From Hofstenia miamia (taxonomy: Eukaryota; Xenacoelomorpha; Acoela), in NCBI GenBank assembly GCA_004352715.1, contig SCFE01000054.1:1879446-1943445 (forward strand): a stretch of 64,000 bases of DNA, written 5' to 3'. Every line of letters begins with the position of its first letter. Position 1 is the first letter of the stretch. This document shows, piece by piece, positions 11,704 through 22,100 of the stretch. The translations under genes and the position numbers were made by a program. The notes under the pieces were generated by a model that was not told the DNA's origin, did not search any database, and saw only the letters and a list, made by a program, of their open reading frames with translations.

Positions 11704-13284
11704 CTAATACCGTTTTCTAGAGTTGGAGTTAATTTGAAAAACAGTTGATGCTGCCATTAAATTTTCGATGTACTGATTCAGAACTTGGTTCTCAGACTTA
11801 AGCTTCAGGTTGCCTTCCTTAACGGAATCCACGCGAGTAGTAAGCTCTAAAAAATCAAAATCATTAAAAACAATAGAAAGATTCATACGAACTAATATCG
11901 ACAAAAACCTAGAAATAGTTTTTAATTTCTAACCCGAATCTTTTTTTTATAAGTGGGGTGCAATATTCATAATGGATAAAACCTTTACACAAATTACCCA
12001 ATTAAAATGATGGGTGTAAAATGCTAAAGAAAAATAGAGGCACAATCTTCAGACAAAACAACTTCAAAACGATAACTATGACTATCATATGACATTAACA
12101 ATCAAACACATTGACGAAGATTGTGTTTAATTTCCTCTTTCATAAATGCAAATACGCTGCTACCTTGCATTAAGAATGAATTATAAATGATAGAACAAAG
12201 TTCTGTTGTACTAGGAGGTCAAACCTCCTATTTCTTCACAAAGCATTGTCATCTGGAACAATTTCTGAGAACAAAGAGCCAGATTTCGGATTCAAAGCAA
12301 ACAAGAATCGATCTTCTTATTGTAAATCAATTTGGAAATGTCATGTATATCAATATCATTGATAAATATAAAAGCCAAGAAGTTTTGTGAATCGAATAAT
12401 TCCTTTGTTCTGTACCATATTAAAGAAGTTGATTACTAGTGAAATTTGGAGAAAAATACTGATAGAATTCAAACAGAAAACTATTTTACTTTGCGACAAT
12501 TCCGTCTGTTATGTCAGTTGACGTTCATCCTCACGCATTACTTCTTTGAATCAATCACTCGATCAGGGTATTCTTCGCACTCTAAATGACGACTATAATT
12601 TTCAAACCTATAGCTAGAAGTTAGTTCATTTGAAAATTTCGATGATTTTTCAAGTTTACCATTCTGAGAAAAATGTATAACAATCTGCACTGCAGATGCA
12701 CTGTCAAATTTTTTACAAACTATCTATAAATCTAACAGAACAGGAATGTACTTGGATCATTAGATGATGATGATGCCATCAATGAGGAAAAAGCCATAGA
12801 TAGAAGGGTGCTCAAAGTAAATTAAGGAACAAGACATGATGACAGGGTAACAAAATCGATGATCTCATTCAGTGAATGCTTATTTTTATTGCACACTGCA
12901 TTATTGAGCATCAGTAATTATCCAAAGCACACTGCTTCACTTCTATTAGATATTTAATACAAAAAATTATAAGTACGTTTGCATTACAAATATACCTTCT
13001 AATGTATGCTGTAAATCGATGACTTGATTGATTAACGCCATTTTATGGTCATCGTCGTCATCTCTTTCATGAGACAGTTGAGTAGTGATATTAGGAGGAT
13101 TGTTTTCATCTGAGTTCTCAAGAATAGGAAGCATTCCCATTATGGTGTCAGCTGCTAAAGATATGATTTCAGTCCAAGGTTAAAAGCTAATTCAAATGTC
13201 TCAGGGAATATGTTATTTATAAAATGTACCATAATCGCTGTCACTCGATAATGATATAGAAGTTAATCCATCATGCTTATCCAT
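11704..13284 (-). CDS. SCOC: Short coiled-coil protein SCOC, three exons
   Basis: SCOC is a small coiled-coil protein of the Golgi that binds ARL1-type GTPases and takes part in trafficking and autophagy (family knowledge). Coding segments, read 5' to 3', are 13284-13230, 13154-12996 and 11846-11704. Both introns start GT and end AG, and split codons join in phase, giving 118 residues and a stop. Residues 57-100 form the coiled coil. [14 protein letters not shown] crosses into [10 protein letters not shown], then [18 protein letters not shown] and ASTVFQ, almost identical to the vertebrate core. An acidic run (DDDDD) precedes it. The first 55 residues do not match the short human isoform. The exon containing the Met begins at 13293, right after TTTGTTTAG, only 88 bases below the GPR89 stop. 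I chose the Met at 13284 because it is the first in the exon. Confidence 0.93.
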
Positions 13285-13293
13285 AACTGAATC

Positions 13294-13381
13294 CTAAACA
13301 AAAATGTAAATTTGTATACAATTATCTTCGTTTTCAGTTGCTGTTTCATAAGAGACGAAAATAAGATAAAACAAAAATAAT
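13294..13381 (-). promoter_or_regulatory. 88-base gap between GPR89 stop and SCOC acceptor
   Basis: This gap runs from the base after the GPR89 TAA to the AG (13294-13295) before the SCOC first exon. It is AT-rich and has no canonical AATAAA. It ends in a T-rich tract plus TTTAG. In animals with spliced-leader operons such short regions hold the upstream poly(A) site and the downstream trans-splice acceptor. The alternative is a very short shared promoter region or a 5' UTR intron. The trans-splicing reading is inference. Confidence 0.55.
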
Positions 13382-14767
13382 TTATATATTTTTTGATGTC
13401 TGCACACGCACAAAATACAAAAGTGCAATTGTTGAAAGAGCACTGACAAGAAAAATGACGTCAAACCATCGATGATAAAAATTGAATTGTAAATCTCCAA
13501 GAACTTCCGTTATAACCATCCGATAAACAGGTGGAACATTCATTCGCATTAAGAGAACGACTGAAACAAAGTACATTCCCAAAAGCTCCGCAGAACACAA
13601 AACAATAATGTTGGAACTTTTAGTAGAGGATATAGCGTAAAACACCTTGGTAAGAGTCATTAAAACACCTCTAATAGAAGTAACAACAATGATACCAACA
13701 ACCCAAAAGGACACCTGTTGTGAATAAAATGCTACGTCTACATCAAACCCGAGATAATGAACAAGGATATCGAACCCACGAGTAATAGGATCAACTCTTC
13801 CAACACGATTAAATAGAATATTAATAGTACAAATAAATATCTTCCACATACAATATAAAGAAAACACATATCCTAGTACATTGAAATAGCGACCTTTGAA
13901 TGTTTTGCTATAATCCACTCGATCTCGAACAGCGTGTAGATCGACGACTTCTAGAAATAACTGCCGGCTCATTTCTTCCAAAGATAACACCTCTTTTTTA
14001 ATTAAAGTAACATCTTCTTCAAAGTTGTAAGTTAGTCGAGGTCTGCGAAATATTCCCCATAATGAGGGACTCGAACTTTTTGAATTACCAGAGTGTAGTT
14101 GGGAATCACGTTCAGCGATGGCAATGCGACGCTTTTTAACTATAATCATATCAAGAGTGGTGTTTAGGCGCCGCTCAGCTGCAAGAATATCAGCCTCACT
14201 GACCTGCCTCATGAATATAACCATACAGGTATAGGGATAGTTAACTGCACCAAAACCGGATAATATTGCCATTACAGTTACGCCAATAACACCCACACGA
14301 CTTACAACTTGCTCAATGGAAATTAGTCCACGCTGTGGACTAGAAATTGGAAAAGCATCACCGACTTTCCAAAACAGATACAAAAAAACAATCCAAAATA
14401 TCGTGGTCAAGATATGGTGCAATTTTCCACTACAACGCAGAGCCAATCGAATATTGGATACGATGAAATGTGCAATGTAACATGGAATGATGACGATAAG
14501 CAAAAAGAGAATAATCCAAAGTGTTGTTTTCCAATAAAATAATCTTGAAGATGAAGCTAAAATGTCGACTATTTCGAAAATAATGAGTTCCAGCAACGAG
14601 CAAAGTAAAGAAAACATGACTGCAAAGGTTAATTGAACAGAAATGTGATGAATTTCATAATCTCTGAACAATTGGCGGATGCAATATAACCAACCAAACA
14701 GAAAAAATGAAAACTGTGTAAAGCCCATTAATGCGAAATCCCAGACAAGTACGACCATGGAAGACAT
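13382..14767 (-). CDS. GPR89: Golgi pH regulator GPR89 (GPHR), intron-free CDS
   Basis: GPHR is a multi-pass Golgi membrane anion channel needed for luminal acidification. This CDS gives 461 residues (human about 455), so it looks full length. Recognised blocks are SQLxF-like GFTQFSFFLFGWL near the N terminus, FRDYEIHH, HFIVSNIRLAL, VGDAFPISSPQRG, SRVGVIGVTVMAILSGFGAV, YSKTFKGRYFNVLGYVFSLY, DRVDYSK, VTSIRGVLMTLTK, and ITEVLGDLQFNFYHRWFDV near the C terminus. About four hydrophobic segments precede a charged middle part (residues about 200-290), and four to five follow. No frame break is seen. The frame is open further upstream, but TTTCAG ends at 14774, six bases before this Met, so the upstream Met is most likely removed by splicing. 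The lack of introns contrasts with SCOC and DDAH. Same-strand spacing to SCOC suggests a shared transcript. Confidence 0.96.
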   Translation of the reverse strand: MSSMVVLVWDFALMGFTQFSFFLFGWLYCIRQLFRDYEIHHISVQLTFAVMFSLLCSLLELIIFEIVDILASSSRLFYWKTTLWIILFLLIVIIPCYIAHFIVSNIRLALRCSGKLHHILTTIFWIVFLYLFWKVGDAFPISSPQRGLISIEQVVSRVGVIGVTVMAILSGFGAVNYPYTCMVIFMRQVSEADILAAERRLNTTLDMIIVKKRRIAIAERDSQLHSGNSKSSSPSLWGIFRRPRLTYNFEEDVTLIKKEVLSLEEMSRQLFLEVVDLHAVRDRVDYSKTFKGRYFNVLGYVFSLYCMWKIFICTINILFNRVGRVDPITRGFDILVHYLGFDVDVAFYSQQVSFWVVGIIVVTSIRGVLMTLTKVFYAISSTKSSNIIVLCSAELLGMYFVSVVLLMRMNVPPVYRMVITEVLGDLQFNFYHRWFDVIFLVSALSTIALLYFVRVQTSKNI

Positions 14768-14773
14768 ATGAAT

Positions 14774-14780
14774 CTGAAAT
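14774..14780 (-). promoter_or_regulatory. 3' splice acceptor just upstream of GPR89 start
   Basis: The minus strand reads ATTTCAG, then ATTCAT and the GPR89 ATG. It is a good acceptor only six bases before the start codon. It may be a spliced-leader site or the end of a 5' UTR intron whose donor would lie in or beyond the 15.2-kb gap. Confidence 0.55.
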
Positions 14781-15240
14781 TTTTTTCTAGTTAAAAATAT
14801 ATATACATATTTGCATAGTTGAATATTTAACAAACATTGTCAAAATATGCAAACTAAATCACAACATCTGTATCAAAAGCTTATGTAAATATAAGGCTAT
14901 TAGGCAATAATTTGATTAATTAAATCAATCACAATGGAAAAAATCCAGGTTTTCAGAAATTAACAGGGTTATTGGATTATTTAGTATGTCAGCAAAACTA
15001 CCATTTCATTAAGACGTGCCTGTATAAGGGACTTTTATTGGATACCGATATATGGGTAACGGACACGATATTTTCTAAATTGATACCGATAAAAATACTT
15101 GTAGACACTTACAAAACGATACCGATAACGATTAAATATTTTCATATTTATAATAAACGATATATCGCTTCAAGTTTCTAGGACTTTGTACTCAGTTGCT
15201 ATTGTCATAAAATATCGATCGTATATATATATATATATAT
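14781..15240. repeat. GPR89 upstream region with CCGATA word island and (TA)n
   Basis: From about 15025 to 15180 the words ACCGATA, CGATA and GATACCGATA recur at least six times in AT-rich sequence. The stretch then runs into (TA)n and a 1000-N gap. It resembles the islands at 23.7 kb and 56.8 kb. No promoter element is identifiable. Confidence 0.5.
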
Positions 15241-16240
15241 NNNNNNNNNNNNNNNNNNNNNNNNNNNNNNNNNNNNNNNNNNNNNNNNNNNNNNNNNNNN
15301 NNNNNNNNNNNNNNNNNNNNNNNNNNNNNNNNNNNNNNNNNNNNNNNNNNNNNNNNNNNNNNNNNNNNNNNNNNNNNNNNNNNNNNNNNNNNNNNNNNNN
15401 NNNNNNNNNNNNNNNNNNNNNNNNNNNNNNNNNNNNNNNNNNNNNNNNNNNNNNNNNNNNNNNNNNNNNNNNNNNNNNNNNNNNNNNNNNNNNNNNNNNN
15501 NNNNNNNNNNNNNNNNNNNNNNNNNNNNNNNNNNNNNNNNNNNNNNNNNNNNNNNNNNNNNNNNNNNNNNNNNNNNNNNNNNNNNNNNNNNNNNNNNNNN
15601 NNNNNNNNNNNNNNNNNNNNNNNNNNNNNNNNNNNNNNNNNNNNNNNNNNNNNNNNNNNNNNNNNNNNNNNNNNNNNNNNNNNNNNNNNNNNNNNNNNNN
15701 NNNNNNNNNNNNNNNNNNNNNNNNNNNNNNNNNNNNNNNNNNNNNNNNNNNNNNNNNNNNNNNNNNNNNNNNNNNNNNNNNNNNNNNNNNNNNNNNNNNN
15801 NNNNNNNNNNNNNNNNNNNNNNNNNNNNNNNNNNNNNNNNNNNNNNNNNNNNNNNNNNNNNNNNNNNNNNNNNNNNNNNNNNNNNNNNNNNNNNNNNNNN
15901 NNNNNNNNNNNNNNNNNNNNNNNNNNNNNNNNNNNNNNNNNNNNNNNNNNNNNNNNNNNNNNNNNNNNNNNNNNNNNNNNNNNNNNNNNNNNNNNNNNNN
16001 NNNNNNNNNNNNNNNNNNNNNNNNNNNNNNNNNNNNNNNNNNNNNNNNNNNNNNNNNNNNNNNNNNNNNNNNNNNNNNNNNNNNNNNNNNNNNNNNNNNN
16101 NNNNNNNNNNNNNNNNNNNNNNNNNNNNNNNNNNNNNNNNNNNNNNNNNNNNNNNNNNNNNNNNNNNNNNNNNNNNNNNNNNNNNNNNNNNNNNNNNNNN
16201 NNNNNNNNNNNNNNNNNNNNNNNNNNNNNNNNNNNNNNNN
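15241..16240. other. 1000-N scaffold gap
   Basis: Exactly 1000 N, with (TA)n on both sides. A round length usually marks a join of unknown size. Everything between here and the next 1000-N gap (16241-48540) is one scaffolded piece whose orientation rests on this join. Confidence 0.9.
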
Positions 16241-16649
16241 TATATATATATATATATATTTATAACTTTGATAAAGAGCATGTATAGCAAATACAGAAGG
16301 GAAAAGTGAACTTTAGAGAATATACCATATTTTGAAGTTTACATTAAGCAGAAGGTAAATGGATGAAATTTAAAAGGGAGAAAACTGTAAATTGAAATTA
16401 AGATTTTTAATAGTGAAATTTGCGAGAGGAGCATCACGATAAAAGAAATTGTTAGATTAATGAAATTTTTGCACTTGTGGTATTAGAAATGTCACTTTGC
16501 TTTATTAATGAGAGGTAAAAATTTCAGGAGAAAAAGACAAAAAGTGATAAGGATCAATGTCATAGAAAGTAAGTAGTTTAAAAAGTACTAAATCGAGATA
16601 TTTGTAGATAAATTGAGATTATTAAGATTTATTTTTGATGAGGAGGTAA

Positions 16650-17600
16650 TGTAAATGTGAGTGATAACTCAAACGAAGAGCTCGATAAATAAGGTGATCA
16701 ATCTTAACCAAGTCGTATTGCTCGCATTTGTACATTATTTATCAGTTGCAGTAATATTGATTGCTTTGACCCCAAACAGAAACACTATAGGTCAATATGG
16801 ATATTCTAAGGCATTGTTTAAGTAGACTAATTCATTTTCAGTATAACCATGATACTTAAGCAGCAAATATAGTAATTTATTAGTTTTCTTCACAATGAAA
16901 TGAGCTCGAGACAAATGATAGGGTGTTGCTTATTCGTATGCCGAGTATATTCATTTCTTGTACTAAAGGACGCTTTGATAGCGACAATATTCAGATCTTT
17001 TAAGTAGAATCGACTTTCTTTAGATTTATTTATAAAATTGTTTAACTCTCACAACACAATTTATATTATTAATTATCATTTCTGCATCAGGACCAGTCAA
17101 AAATGTATAATTTCCAAACGCAGATTTTAATATATATATTGTAATATTAGTGATTTGTAGTCATAAAATTAATTAAAAACGGTCCCATAACACTTTCCTG
17201 AAGTACACTTTGATTGATAAGTTGAGTGTCTGAAGTTTGATCGTTCATCGCAAAAACTACCAGTCAAGAAACCTGAGATGCAGTTTTTAGAATGGGTTAA
17301 TGAGTAAAATCATGTTACATAATTTTCCAATAATTAAATAATGTCTAACTTTATCGAAAGCCTTTGGCAGTAAACATTCGCATATAATCATCACCCTTTA
17401 AGCAGAAGTTGAACCAATTTTACGTATCCAAACTGAAATTATTGTAATCATCACATAAAAAGCATTTATAGAGTAATCTAGAAGTAACAGATGTTATCGC
17501 AATTGGTCATTAATACAATCGCTGAAACGTTCTTGTTCATCTTTTTAGTGCCTCTAAGGTGACCATAGTATTGTTTTGTTTCTGATTTTGATACAACTTT
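16650..17600 (-). pseudogene. Decayed LINE reverse transcriptase
   Basis: Minus-strand fragments match non-LTR reverse transcriptase in order. PKAFDKVRHYLIIGKL near 17345-17400 corresponds to DFSKAFDxVxHxxLxxKL. SVLQESVMGPFLINF near 17180-17220 corresponds to GVPQGSVLGPLLFxI. Stops and frame changes are frequent. No intact YxDD box was seen. Confidence 0.6.
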
Positions 17601-18188
17601 TGGAGGAACACTTTGAATTAACTCCTGACGATTTTTAAGAAGTTTTTATTTAAAATTGCGTTCAACCTTAGATAACTCCAGACTAGTATAAACATGGTCA
17701 GATTCAAATAGCATCTTCGAGATCGGTTTTGAGATCAACACTCCTACATTCCAATTATTGTTTAATGTGACAAGCAGTGGTCTACATTTGGTGAGCCGTT
17801 TTGAGTTTTATATTTCCCATATTGACAAATTCTTCTGATATAATATGCATTAGCACTCAGATTTAATTTACTTAGAATTTTAATAAATCGTGCCTGCTAA
17901 TTTTTTGCAAGCTCATTAGTGAAAAGCTTTTTACTGTGCTTTGTCAGAAATTGACAGTTTATCTCATAACTTTTAATATGAATTGGGTTTCATAGAATGT
18001 TGAAAATCAACTACTTAATAGAAAAACATTTATGTTTTTAATTTTTGTTTTTCTATTATCTGAAACATCTGCATAGCCCTATCGCACATATTTATGAGAA
18101 TTTTAAAATAGTAACTTGAATTTTTGAAAAATGAGATGGAAATGTCAATGACGTTGCTAAATAAGTAGTAATACTATTTTTGAAATTC

Positions 18189-18896
18189 GATTAACTATGC
18201 AAGTTCAGTCTAAGATTTTAGTTTTAGAAATGTTAATTCGATTTTAAATACTTTGTTGATTAATCTTTCATTTTTCGACCTAACATCAATCGAATAATCA
18301 ATTGGATTTGCTTATAATATTTTTGCATTAAAAATCACTTTTGGTATAAATGTAAATTCGATAGAATTGAAAATTTCCTTTTCTTATTGGTAGTAAGTGT
18401 AAAACGTGAATAAAAGTTTGAATGGATTTCATTGTAGTTTCGAATTGAATTTAGTTTGTTACATATTGCAGTTTTATCAGAAACATAATGGGTGCGTTCG
18501 CGCAGCGCACCGGTTTTCCACTAAGTGTCAACTAGAGCATTCGTGCATCCACCGGTTTGCATTTTCAGTGCCCACTGAAACCCAACTGTAAACAGCGGAA
18601 AGGTTTGTTTACTTAACAATTAAATTTCGTGCACACTACATTCGCGGTGGCAGCGGTTGTCAACATAATTTACTCTTAGCCAATCAAATGTTGCTTATTA
18701 ACAAGCTCATTTCTTATTCGGCTATGAATAGGGCGGTTTTTCGACCTAAAAAATTTAAAATTGTAACTTTTTTACTTAAATACGTAATTTTTTACCTAAA
18801 GATTTTTGTGTAATATTGAGAACCTTTTCACAAAAGAAGAGCACTTCTAGTGTACAGACGATATATGTATACGACTAAAATGGTATTCAGTGTATA
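18189..18896. repeat. 708-bp block, first copy
   Basis: Repeated at 19688-20395 with a constant offset of 1499. The first copy continues into about 700 bases of unique sequence and then the left end of a mariner. The second is joined straight to the mariner interior. See the mariner entry. Confidence 0.9.
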
Positions 18897-19532
18897 CATA
18901 TAGTTTAATAATGATAACAAACCACTAGTGAGCAGCAGCCAGCAATGTCATAATCAGGTGCCGGATTCAGACTCAAAGCACTTTACAATAGAATTCATTT
19001 CGTAGTAATTTGTGATTTGCATTAACAATAATTTTTTTGGTCTGATCCACCGCCCTCTATTTATAATAAATACTCGATCTCTGGTAAGTATATCCCAGAA
19101 CCGTACACTTCCATACGTGTTTTATAATGCTACTTCAATGAAAACTCGAAGTTTGTATTAAAATGAATTATTAAGGTTTTAGAAAGTTTCAATAAATTTA
19201 AAGTCTGTGATTCGTTTTCACTTCCACGGTACCAAACAACATTTTTATAAGCTGGTCGGTTAGAGGGGTACAAAACAATGTTATTAAACAAACGGCCAAA
19301 CTCAAATCTATAGTTACTTGAAAAAATATTAATAAATAGGTTTCATAAAATCAAATACAAATTTTACGAACATCTATATTACTATTCTATTAAAATATCA
19401 GAAACATCAAAAATATCATGATGTTTGATAAATAACAGATTGATGTACATGTGTCTATATTTCTAGAAATGTGTTATTACCAATACCTCGTTAAAATTGA
19501 AATTTTCTGTTTCATTAGCTAATTATTTAAGG

Positions 19533-19581
19533 TGCGCTGCGCGAACGCACCCATTATGTTTCAGATAAAACTGCAATATAT
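19533..19581. repeat. 49-bp inverted copy of 18463-18511
   Basis: The reverse complement of the junction at 18463-18511, including about 23 bases outside the GGGTGCG end, is found here with one mismatch. Because flank and end are both copied, this looks like an inverted duplication or a chimeric contig end, not a normal terminal repeat. It lies about 100 bases before the single-n join. Confidence 0.65.
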
Positions 19582-19597
19582 TAAAAATTTACATATA

Positions 19598-20945
19598 CAG
19601 GGTGCCCAGCAAAAAGTCAAGAAATTTGCAAACTCTTTCAAAATCGCTTTATTAAATTAATAAACATAACTAACTGATTAACATTCNGATTAACTATGCA
19701 AGTTCAGTCTAAGATTTTAGTTTTAGAAATGTTAATTCGATTTTAAATACTTTGTTGATTAATCTTTCATTTTTCGACCTAACATCAATCGAATAATCAA
19801 TTGGATTTGCTTATAATATTTTTGCATTAAAAATCACTTTTGGTATAAATGTAAATTCGATAGAATTGAAAATTTCCTTTTCTTATTGGTAGTAAGTGTA
19901 AAACGTGAATAAAAGTTTGAATGGATTTCATTGTAGTTTCGAATTGAATTTAGTTTGTTACATATTGCAGTTTTATCAGAAACATAATGGGTGCGTTCGC
20001 GCAGCGCACCGGTTTTCCACTAAGTGTCAACTAGAGCATTCGTGCATCCACCGGTTTGCATTTTCAGTGCCCACTGAAACCCAACTGTAAACAGCGGAAA
20101 GGTTTGTTTACTTAACAATTAAATTTCGTGCACACTACATTCGCGGTGGCAGCGGTTGTCAACATAATTTACTCTTAGCCAATCAAATGTTGCTTATTAA
20201 CAAGCTCATTTCTTATTCGGCTATGAATAGGGCGGTTTTTCGACCTAAAAAATTTAAAATTGTAACTTTTTTACTTAAATACGTAATTTTTTACCTAAAG
20301 ATTTTTGTGTAATATTGAGAACCTTTTCACAAAAGAAGAGCACTTCTAGTGTACAGACGATATATGTATACGACTAAAATGGTATTCAGTGTATAGGTGA
20401 CGCAGATGGTCAGGAAAATATCGCCGCCTCTAAGAGAAAAAAGAAAACGATAAATCAAAAAGTGTACAGGGAAGAAATTTGACCTGGACGTGGCAACAAG
20501 ATGGTGCTAAGCCTCACACTGCACATGAAACTGTGCTATGGCTCAGACGACATACTCCAAATTTCATCGAACCTAGTGACTGGCCATCAAAGAGTCCGGA
20601 CCTCAATGTGATGGACTATTGCATATGGAGTATCCTTTTGAAAGAAGTTCAATCACAACGTTCACAAATCATCAGCATTGACGATTTAAAGTTTGTTCTT
20701 ACGAACGCCTGGAATTCGATCGATCAAGTTACAATTCAACGGGCAATAACTACATGGCAGAAAAGACTCCAATCTTGTTATGACAGTGATGGCTCACATT
20801 TCGAACATTTCCTCTGAACTCTTTCATTGTAATATTCAATAAAACATTAAAAAGTTTAATGTTAATCAGTTAGTTATGTTTATTAATTTAATAAAGCAAT
20901 TTTGAAAGAGTTAGCAAATTTCTTGACTTTTTGCTGGGCACCCTG
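19598..20945 (+). mobile_element. Young mariner with long inverted repeats, interrupted by a join
   Basis: The left end, CAGGGTGCCCAGCAAAAAG, runs to 19685, and the right end mirrors it over at least 88 bp with about two mismatches. TA flanks both ends (19596-19597 and 20946-20947). High arm identity indicates recent insertion. Inside, 19688-20395 is a duplicate of upstream flank, placed by the join at n 19687. The real element is therefore shorter or lacks the missing transposase 5' part. Confidence 0.8.
20479..20817 (+). pseudogene. C-terminal half of mariner transposase
   Basis: The frame of 112 codons contains WTWQQDGAKPHTAHE (second catalytic Asp) and SKSPDLNVMDYCIWS (third Asp). Counted by eye there are 37 residues between the two, so it is a DD37D-type mariner, not the DD34D of classic mariner. 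It ends SHFEHFL and a stop at 20815. Just upstream, in another frame, is INQKVYREEI, the usual preceding block. The N-terminal DNA-binding part and first Asp are absent, apparently lost at the assembly join. Confidence 0.8.
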
Positions 20946-21339
20946 TATTAAATAATTCTTCCATTTTTGACTTTTTATAAAATTTAATTGATTTCAGTTA
21001 AACCCAACTATAAAGCGAATCAGTTGGCGTTTCGTGCACACTGATTTTGCAAACCGGTGGATTGCGCGAATGCTCCAGTTGACGCTGAGTGCAATACCGG
21101 TGAATTGGCGAATAGGTTGGTAAACAACGGAATGCTATCGCGAATACGTTGACAACTGCAAAACCAACTGTTCAGTTGTGCCGGTTTACGATCGCGAACC
21201 CACCCAATGTATGATAGGTGTCACCTGTTTATGCTATTTATTTTGATTAAACAACAACACTAACAACATGCTTTATTAGCAAAAGTGTTTTTTAAAAATA
21301 ATACAATATAATATTCCAAATATTTACATAACTTTAATA

Positions 21340-22100
21340 TGCACTGCTTTACCGCACGTCCCAAAGACCTTTTGTTTTAATAGTTTTTTAAATCTTGCAC
21401 TATTTGGTGCTGATATTGTGGCTAAATCGAGATTGTTCCATAGTTTACAAACTGCATTTGAAAAGTATTTCGATTAACAATCGACACTTGCTTATTTCTC
21501 GCATTATATTTAACATTAAGTGTTGGATCTTTTTGTCTAATTAATTTATATAATTTAGAAATTGAAAGGTCCTGCGTGTCATAAGTCGGTGGTAAAATAT
21601 TAAAGGATGATTTTAAGTAGTGTATTTTTTTCGTGTTTCTTAATAAAATGAATTGTCCTCATGGCCCAATTAAATGTTTTTGCGAGCTTATATCTCTCTT
21701 TTTGGTATAAACTGCCAAGAAGCAATTCACATGCATAGTTATATGCGCTCATTACCAAGATGCTGACAACATCTTTAGACTGTCTGAAGTGTTTTAATTG
21801 AGCCAAGTATCTATTTCCCATGGACATTTTGCGTATTTTCTCGTGAAATAATTTTTGCTAGTTGAGCTTTTTATTGATCCTCACCCCAAGATATTTGATT
21901 TCATTTGTCTGATTTACTTGTTTATTCTGAACTATTAGATTTAAAGATTTAATTGCAAATTCTTTGTCTTTTGGACAAAAAACTACATTTATATTTAGTG
22001 TTTTATGATTTTTTCCATATCCACAGACAATTCAGCTAATAAATTATGCGGGTCATCTGCGTATTGATAAATTTTACTATATGTAGAGCACTGATTTATT
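21340..22100 (-). pseudogene. 3' end of a CR1/L2-like LINE
   Basis: The minus strand carries IYQYADDPHNLL (YxDD box), NEIKYLGVRINKKLN (family form: VKYLGVxIDxxLxW), and then a frame of 75 codons starting MSMGNRYLAQLKHF. Further on, LPPTYDTQDL and CKLWNNLDLATI (family form: KLWNSLPxxI) close the ORF, followed by RFKKLLKQ. This is the thumb and C-terminal region of a non-LTR element. Several stops interrupt it. Confidence 0.65.

Larger units (their letters stand above)
18486..21209. repeat. Diverged inverted GC-richer ends, GGGTGCGTTCGCG type
   Basis: On the left, GGGTGCGTTCGCG is followed by a 200-bp GC-richer stretch with ACCGGTTT, CGCG and CAACTG words. On the right (about 20990-21209) the inverted counterpart ends CGCGAACCCACCC and carries matching words such as CCACCGGTTTGC inverted. 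This suggests a non-autonomous element, later hit by the mariner and scrambled in assembly. No clean target duplication is visible. Confidence 0.45.

Noticed and set aside
12187-12390. 67-codon plus-strand frame in SCOC intron 2
   Set aside because: Intronic, no recognisable family, composition like its surroundings.
15186-16290. Frames of about 350 codons in both directions
   Set aside because: They are runs of N translated as unknown residues. The same holds at 48.5-49.6, 50.5-51.6 and 62.9-63.9 kb.
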